Source: Actinomycetota bacterium (lineage in GTDB: Bacteria; Actinomycetota; Acidimicrobiia; Acidimicrobiales; SZUA-35). Taken from it: a stretch of DNA of 24,209 bases. Made by a program: the position numbers and the translations under genes. Each line of letters opens with the position of its first letter. Position 1 is the first letter of the stretch. A model generated the notes under the pieces. That model had not been told where the DNA came from, made no database searches, and saw nothing but the letters and a program-made list of their open reading frames with translations. Positions 19,887 to 24,209 of this stretch are shown in pieces. Location: assembly GCA_027730885.1 (NCBI GenBank), contig JAQCHM010000006.1, forward strand, positions 1 to 24,209. The letters run 5' to 3'.

Positions 19887-21131
19887 ATGAACGTGTCCTC
19901 CTCCTCTGAGCGTGTGCCTCGCCGGTCTGTCCGACGTGTGCTGGCGATGATCTTCGTCGTGCTGGCGATGTCGGGCGCCCCGACCTCGAGTGGTGCCCAG
20001 AGCTCCGACCGGCTCGATGAGCTGAAGGAGGAGCGACGCCGAGCGCAGGAAGATGCCGCCGCCCAAGCGAGTCAGGTCGACGCGGCAACAGCGGAGGTGG
20101 ACGAACTCGCGACCGCCCTGCGGGCACTCCAGACCCAGGTCAACGCCGCGCAGGGTCGGCTCGACGAGGCGCAAAGAAATCTGGCCGACGCCGAGGCCAG
20201 ACTGGACGCCGCCGCGACGGCCGTCGCCGAACAACAGGCAGGCATCGAGGCGCTGAAGGTCCGATTGGCCGAACGAGCCGTCGAGTCGTTCGTCAATCAG
20301 GGTGACGACGGCAACATCATCGCCCGCAGCGCGGATCCCAGCGAGGCCGTGCGCATGCAGGCGTTGGTTGCCAACGTCACCCAGAGCGAAGCCGACGTGG
20401 TCGAGGCGTTGAAGAGCGCCGAAGAGGACCTGCGTATCCAGCAGCAACTGGCCGACGAGGCCGCGATCGAGGCGTCCGCCCATCGCGACAGTGTTGCGAC
20501 CGAATTGTCGGGGTTGGAGTCGGCCCGATCGGCCCAGGCGGAGCTGACCGAGCAGGCCGAGATCCGGCTCGACGAAGAACTGCACGAGCTCGCTGCGATC
20601 AAGGATCTGGATGCTGAGCTCGCGGCCGAGTACGAGGCAGAGTCCAACCGGTTGGCCGAGGAACTGGCACGCAAGGCGGTGGCGCCCCGGCCCAGCGGCG
20701 GTGGTGGCGGGGGCGGGCCCACGGGAGCGCCGGTCGGGGCCGACGAGATCGTCTCGGTCCGGGGCATCCGGGTCCACCAGTCGATCGCGGGCAAGGTCGA
20801 GGACATGCTGGCTGCGGCTTCGGCCGATGGTGACAGGCTTGCGGGCAGCGGTTACCGCTCGTCGGACGCGCAGATCGCAGTGCGGCGCAGCAACTGTGGC
20901 ACGAGCGAGTACGCGATCTGGCAGATGCCGCCGAGCCAGTGTTCGCCCCCGACGGCGCGGCCGGGTTCCTCCCAACACGAGCGGGGGCTGGCCATCGATT
21001 TCACCTACAACGGGAGCCTCATTCGCAGCCGCTCGAACGACGGGTTCAAGTGGCTGGCCGCGAACGCCGCGAGCTACGGCCTCCATAACCTGCCGTCCGA
21101 GCCGTGGCACTGGTCCACGAACGGGAGCTAG
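19887..21131 (+). CDS. exported coiled-coil protein with VanY-type (M15B) D,D-carboxypeptidase domain
   Basis: This 414-aa protein has an Arg-rich N-terminus and hydrophobic signal (VLAMIFVVLAMSGA, about 18-31). A long coiled-coil region of about 40-270 residues follows (LKEERRRAQEDAAAQASQVD and further heptads), then a Gly-rich hinge (SGGGGGGGP) and a C-terminal peptidase. The zinc-site motifs are SQHERGLAIDF (His364, Asp371) and EPWHW (Glu405, His408), as in VanY/DacB peptidases. By analogy with CwlO- and EnvC-like proteins, the coiled coil may regulate or localise wall trimming. ATG 19887 starts after a short stretch with TACCCT 12 nt upstream. Disulfide-capable cysteines (SNCGTSEYAIWQMPPSQC) occur in the domain. 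The peptidase call is firm, the partner unknown. Confidence 0.88.
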   Translation: MNVSSSSERVPRRSVRRVLAMIFVVLAMSGAPTSSGAQSSDRLDELKEERRRAQEDAAAQASQVDAATAEVDELATALRALQTQVNAAQGRLDEAQRNLADAEARLDAAATAVAEQQAGIEALKVRLAERAVESFVNQGDDGNIIARSADPSEAVRMQALVANVTQSEADVVEALKSAEEDLRIQQQLADEAAIEASAHRDSVATELSGLESARSAQAELTEQAEIRLDEELHELAAIKDLDAELAAEYEAESNRLAEELARKAVAPRPSGGGGGGGPTGAPVGADEIVSVRGIRVHQSIAGKVEDMLAAASADGDRLAGSGYRSSDAQIAVRRSNCGTSEYAIWQMPPSQCSPPTARPGSSQHERGLAIDFTYNGSLIRSRSNDGFKWLAANAASYGLHNLPSEPWHWSTNGS

Positions 21132-21136
21132 GCCAG

Positions 21137-21142
21137 TAGGCT
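21137..21142 (+). promoter_or_regulatory. candidate -10 (TAGGCT)
   Basis: TAGGCT lies 29 nt before ATG 21172. The following leader contains the GGAGG Shine-Dalgarno. Confidence 0.3.
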
Positions 21143-21171
21143 CCGGGCGTTCCTGACCTTGGAGGACCCAG

Positions 21172-21849
21172 ATGGCCGATTCCGGCACCGACGCCGGTTC
21201 GACGGACGCTCGATTGCTCGATGGCGGCGGCGCACCTTCCCTCCCGTTCGCGGCGTGGGATCGTCGTGAGTTCCCAGGGCGCTTCACCGTCCTGGAGACG
21301 GCGCGGCGGGTCGGGCACTACAAGTGGATCGAGATGAAGCTGTTCGAGATCATGGGCGCGTGGTTGGCCTCGGTGCCCGAGCTCGAGGTCAAGTACCGAC
21401 TCGGCCTGCACTGCTACCAACACGCGTTCCACGCCGAGCTCTGGGCCAAGCGTCTGCCCGAACTACGAGAGATGAACCCGCAACGGTTGACGGCGGCGGC
21501 CAACGAGGAGCTGCTCGGCTTCGTGGAGGCGTTGACCCGGGCGAGCGGGGAAGAACAGACGATCGAGAAGCTGGTCGGCCTCTATCGCGTGTTGTTGCCG
21601 CAGATCATCGCGACCTACACCTTCCACCTGAACAACTCGGCCACGGTCACCGACGCACCGACGGTGCGAGCACTCGAACTCTGTCTCCGTGACGACATCG
21701 AGCAATGGCGAGAGGGTGAGATGCTGTTGCTGTCCCTCCTGGATTCGCCCGCCGCGCTCGATCGGGCCGCTGTCTGTCAACGCGAGCTCGCAGGTCACCT
21801 GCTTGCTGCCGGCGGCATCGCTGGCCCGCAGTCGGCCGGCATGTGGTGA
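21172..21849 (+). CDS. all-helical protein, possible ferritin-like fold
   Basis: I do not recognise this 225-aa protein with certainty. After a disordered N-terminus it is almost entirely helical: GHYKWIEMKLFEIMGAWLA (49-67), LHCYQHAFHAELWAKRLPEL (79-98), NEELLGFVEALTRASGE (111-127), EKLVGLYRVLLPQIIATYTF (132-151) and TVRALELCLRDDIEQWREGE (164-183). Glu and His residues repeat at the helix positions where ferritin-like di-iron or DUF455-type proteins have ligands: Glu54/59, His80/84/87 with Glu89, and Glu169 with Asp174 and Glu177. That is suggestive, not proof. A GGAGG 6 nt before ATG 21172 supports the start. It is probably soluble and cytosolic. Confidence 0.6.
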   Translation: MADSGTDAGSTDARLLDGGGAPSLPFAAWDRREFPGRFTVLETARRVGHYKWIEMKLFEIMGAWLASVPELEVKYRLGLHCYQHAFHAELWAKRLPELREMNPQRLTAAANEELLGFVEALTRASGEEQTIEKLVGLYRVLLPQIIATYTFHLNNSATVTDAPTVRALELCLRDDIEQWREGEMLLLSLLDSPAALDRAAVCQRELAGHLLAAGGIAGPQSAGMW

Positions 21850-22048
21850 CCATTGCCTCAAGGCCCGAACGCTTTCGGCCGTAGTACCTCGCGAGATGTA
21901 TCGCTCGAAGCGCCTCCCGTCAAGGGATGATCCGATTCGATCGGTACACTCACCACGCATTCAGTAGCTGGCGAGGTAGCCTACGGGTGACCAAGCGGGC
22001 TCACGATCGGTGTTGGCACCGGTCCCTAGGCACGAGAGGTGGGGATCC

Positions 22049-22984
22049 TTGGCTAAGGAGAGAGTCGAGCGGGACGAAGAAGATCTCGTCAGGCTGTACC
22101 TCACCGACATCGGGCAGTACCCCCTGCTCACCAAGGAGGACGAGGTCCGCCTGGCCCAGGCAATCGAGGCGGGCAAGTCTGCCGCCGAGGAGCTCGAGGC
22201 AAATCCTGATGTCGCACCCGGTCGCAAGCGAGATCTGCGCCGCATCATTCGCAAAGGCCGCGAGGCCGAGCGGACCTTCGTGCAGTCGAACCTTCGCTTG
22301 GTGGTGTCGATCGCCAAGAAGTACCAGGCCTCCGGCCTGCCCCTCCTGGATCTGATTCAAGAGGGCAATCTCGGGTTGATGCACGCGGTCGAGAAGTTCG
22401 ACTGGCGCAAAGGCTTCAAGTTCTCCACCTACGCCACCTGGTGGATCCGCCAGGCCATCACCCGCGGCATCGCCAACACCGGGCGCACCATTCGCCTCCC
22501 GGTCCACGCCGGCGACACCCTGGCGAGGTTGCAGAAGGCACGTGCTCGCCTCGAGCTGAAGTATGGCCGTCCGGCGACGCTGTCGGAGTTGGCCATCGAG
22601 GTCGAGATGAGCGAGGACAAGGTCACCGAAGCCTTGCGCTTCGCGGCCGAGCCGCTGTCGCTCTCGGAGCCGCTGCGCGAAGACGGTGACGCCGAACTCG
22701 GCGACGTGGTCGAGGACCGCGGCGCCGACTCACCCTTCGAGGTGGCGGCAACTGCGCTGCTGCCCGAGGAGATCGCCCGTCTGCTGGCCCCGCTCGACGA
22801 GCGTGAACGCGAAATCCTGAAGCTTCGCTTCGGGCTCGACCGTGGCGAGCCTCGGACGCTCGAAGAGGTTGGCGAGTGCTTCAACCTCACTCGCGAGCGC
22901 ATCCGTCAGATTGAGGCCCGCGCCATGTCGAAGCTGCGTCATCCCAGCTCCGACACCGGCGCCCGCGACCTCCTCGCCGTCTAA
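22049..22984 (+). CDS. sigma-70 family RNA polymerase sigma factor (group 1/2)
   Basis: This 311-aa protein carries all conserved regions. Region 1.2 is DEEDLVRLYLTDIGQYPLLT. Region 2 has FVQSNLRLVVSIAKKYQASG, LPLLDLIQEGNLGLMHAVEK and FSTYATWWIRQAITRGIANT. Region 3 follows, and region 4 has EREILKLRFGLDRGEPRTLE and ECFNLTRERIRQIEARAMSK. The region 2.4/4.2 sequences are those of primary or HrdB-like sigmas. Region 1.1 and the non-conserved insertion are absent, so it is a short form, and another copy could be the true primary sigma. TTG 22049 is the best start because AGAGGTGGGG precedes it and the conserved N-terminus follows at once; GTG 22010 would add 13 poorly conserved residues. The 199-bp gap upstream holds TACACT at 21945-21950 but no clear -35. 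Confidence 0.92.
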   Translation: MAKERVERDEEDLVRLYLTDIGQYPLLTKEDEVRLAQAIEAGKSAAEELEANPDVAPGRKRDLRRIIRKGREAERTFVQSNLRLVVSIAKKYQASGLPLLDLIQEGNLGLMHAVEKFDWRKGFKFSTYATWWIRQAITRGIANTGRTIRLPVHAGDTLARLQKARARLELKYGRPATLSELAIEVEMSEDKVTEALRFAAEPLSLSEPLREDGDAELGDVVEDRGADSPFEVAATALLPEEIARLLAPLDEREREILKLRFGLDRGEPRTLEEVGECFNLTRERIRQIEARAMSKLRHPSSDTGARDLLAV

Positions 22985-22999
22985 TTCCAGTCGAGCTGT

Positions 23000-23018
23000 C
23001 GGCCGCCCTGGGTGGCCG
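23000..23018. terminator. hairpin between convergent sigma-factor and esterase genes
   Basis: CGGCCGCC (23000-23007) pairs with GGTGGCCG (23011-23018), with one G-U pair and a 3-nt loop. No T-run is present on either side. Confidence 0.4.
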
Positions 23019-23031
23019 GCTGTCCGATTGG

Positions 23032-23784
23032 CTACGCGGCGCCGCCAACGGCGGAGACGAACTCGCTGACGGCCGCGATGATGCGGTCCTGGTCGTAGTC
23101 GAGCGTCGCGACATGAAAGCTGTCGGTCAGCGTCAACCGTTGCGGGTCTGGCGAGATCATCGACGCGATGTGATCGCTCGACTCCGGAGGCACGACATGG
23201 TCCTGCTCGCTCACGATGATGAGCGTTGGCACGGTGATCCTCGGTAGGTGGTCTTGCAGGTCGACCAAAGCGTCCTGTAGGGACAACAGCGGTCGCAGCG
23301 GAGTCTGGTCGTAAGCGACCTCGGGCGTGTCGGGTTTCGCGATGTCACCCCGAATGGCGTCGAGGACTTCGGCGCCGGAGTCGATGAAGGCCTTGACGCC
23401 GTCTCGAGTGTCCCGATCGGGCACCGCTGCAGCGTTGATGACGACGATGCCCGCCAGTTCGGGGCGCCGAGCGGCCAGCCAAAGGGTGAGTGTCCCCCCC
23501 ATCGAGAGACCCACCACGACAACCCGGTCGGTGCGAGCCGCGAGCTGCTCGTAGACCTGATCGACGTGGCTCGACCAGTCGTCGAAGCCGGTCTTGATCA
23601 TGTCCTCGACCGTGGTGCCATGGCCTGGCAGCAAAGGCAACTCGACCGAATGGCCTTGCGCCGCGAGTGCCTCGGCGATCGGTCGCATCGAGTGCGGGGT
23701 CCCGGTGAATCCGTGCACGACGAGCACGCCGGTCGAACCGCCAGGGAACGATGCCGGCTCGCCGCCGGGAAGGATGTCACGCAT
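23032..23784 (-). CDS. alpha/beta-hydrolase, carboxylesterase/monoacylglycerol lipase type
   Basis: This 250-aa alpha/beta hydrolase has the oxyanion segment VLVVHGFTGTPHSM, the nucleophile elbow VVVGLSMGGTLTLWLA, the acid LIIVSEQDHVVPPESS and the His in LTLTDSFHVATLDYD. The motif order and length match Est30-type carboxylesterases and bacterial monoacylglycerol lipases; the substrate is open. ATG 23784 gives a short N-terminus as in that family. TAGCGT (23793-23798) lies 8 nt upstream of it and no Shine-Dalgarno is present, which fits a leaderless message. It converges with the sigma-factor gene. Confidence 0.9.
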   Translation of the reverse strand: MRDILPGGEPASFPGGSTGVLVVHGFTGTPHSMRPIAEALAAQGHSVELPLLPGHGTTVEDMIKTGFDDWSSHVDQVYEQLAARTDRVVVVGLSMGGTLTLWLAARRPELAGIVVINAAAVPDRDTRDGVKAFIDSGAEVLDAIRGDIAKPDTPEVAYDQTPLRPLLSLQDALVDLQDHLPRITVPTLIIVSEQDHVVPPESSDHIASMISPDPQRLTLTDSFHVATLDYDQDRIIAAVSEFVSAVGGAA

Positions 23785-23792
23785 GGCGGCCG

Positions 23793-23798
23793 ACGCTA
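23793..23798 (-). promoter_or_regulatory. candidate -10 (TAGCGT) for the leaderless esterase gene
   Basis: TAGCGT on the minus strand ends 8 nt before ATG 23784. Confidence 0.4.
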
Positions 23799-23864
23799 TC
23801 GGCCCGGTACTGTTCGCACCGAAGCGGGGGCACGATGCCTGCGCCGTGAACCTCAGGAGACAAG

Positions 23865-24209
23865 GTGGCCGAACAGGGTCGGGACGGACAGGGTCAGACG
23901 GGGCAGGGCCGAAACGGAATGGTCGTCGCCGGCAAGGTGGCCGTCGTCACCGGAGCAGGCTCGGGAATCGGCCGGGCGCTCGCGCTGCGCTTCGCTGCCG
24001 ATGGAGCCCGAGCGGTGGTGTGCGCCGACCTTCATGCCGACACTGCGGCCGAGACCGCAACCATGATCGGCGCGAGCTCGAGTGGCTGCTCGGCCTCGTC
24101 GGCGGAACTCGATGTCGCCGATGAACGAGCGATCGAGCGTCTCGTCACCGAGACCTTCGAGGCGCACGGCGCCATCGATGTGTTCGTTTCCAATGCGGGC
24201 GTCTTCAGA
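23865..24209 (+). CDS. short-chain dehydrogenase/reductase, N-terminal part
   Basis: The gene runs off the window after 115 codons. It has the nucleotide-binding motif VAVVTGAGSGIGRALALRFA, the Asp-containing beta-2 end VVCADLHAD, LDVADERAIERLV and VFVSNAGVF (the NAG motif). These place it in the classical SDR family; Asp after beta-2 suggests NAD(H) rather than NADP(H). GTG 23865 follows AGGAG by 5 nt and gives an 18-residue Gly/Gln-rich leader (GRDGQGQTGQGRNG). ATG 23919 would start the family domain directly and is a fair alternative. The catalytic YxxxK lies beyond the window. Confidence 0.85.
   Translation, partial: MAEQGRDGQGQTGQGRNGMVVAGKVAVVTGAGSGIGRALALRFAADGARAVVCADLHADTAAETATMIGASSSGCSASSAELDVADERAIERLVTETFEAHGAIDVFVSNAGVFR

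Noticed and set aside
19116..21287. A 723-codon open frame on the minus strand
   Set aside because: It lies opposite the secreted-protein and VanY genes, both of which have signal peptides and active-site motifs, and crosses a strong terminator. Its translation shows no domain, only the skew expected from high GC.

Overview
The window is high-GC DNA, densely packed with genes on both strands. It carries a WhiB-family Fe-S regulator, an OmpR-type GlnR-like regulator, paired type I and type II glutamine synthetases and a Get3/ArsA-type ATPase close to whiB. This points to an actinobacterium (Actinomycetota). An uncultured or marine/freshwater Acidimicrobiia-like lineage is my inference, not something I can prove here. 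I see no insertion sequence, phage gene, CRISPR array, tRNA or rRNA, so it looks like a chromosomal backbone segment.

Layout. 1-1183: the end of a VOC-fold protein, a single-domain response regulator and a STAS anti-anti-sigma-like protein. 1151-5071: a 693-aa double Get3/ArsA-like ATPase, divergent from an NfeD-type membrane protein, then whiB. 5090-8091: selB and selA, the selenocysteine-incorporation pair. 8172-9195: an FxsA-like membrane protein overlapping a metallo-beta-lactamase-fold protein whose metal site has decayed. 9196-9306: an array of three copies of a 15-bp element. 9307-10965: an Mrp/ApbC Fe-S carrier, divergent from an A-type Fe-S carrier (ErpA/IscA). 10977-13832: a Tat-type thioredoxin-fold lipoprotein, divergent from an unusual fusion of a two-cluster 2Fe-2S protein with a shrunken molybdenum-hydroxylase large subunit, which overlaps a RidA gene. 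13876-15316: a 52-aa membrane protein and seryl-tRNA synthetase. 15368-18659: a nitrogen block of a GlnR-like regulator, glnA (GSI) and divergent glnII (GSII) with a candidate tandem OmpR-family site between them. 18714-24209: a YdhR-like protein, a secreted repeat protein with a strong terminator, a coiled-coil VanY-type peptidase, a possible ferritin-like protein, a sigma-70 factor, an esterase and the start of an SDR.

Working together. SelA and SelB, with SerS (which also charges tRNA-Sec), form part of the selenocysteine route; selC and selD are not in the window. Mrp, the A-type carrier and the 2Fe-2S fusion lie in one Fe-S/redox neighbourhood. The glutamine synthetases and their regulator form a compact nitrogen-assimilation locus.

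The most striking pattern is transcriptional. At least nine genes lacking a ribosome-binding site have a TAnnnT hexamer ending 6-8 nt before the start codon, as expected for leaderless mRNAs. In one case (11877-11901) one near-palindromic hexamer could serve two divergent leaderless genes symmetrically. The candidates for undescribed biology are this shared -10, the 2Fe-2S/molybdenum-hydroxylase remnant fused upstream of RidA, the de-metallised beta-lactamase-fold protein and the fused, asymmetric Get3-like ATPase.
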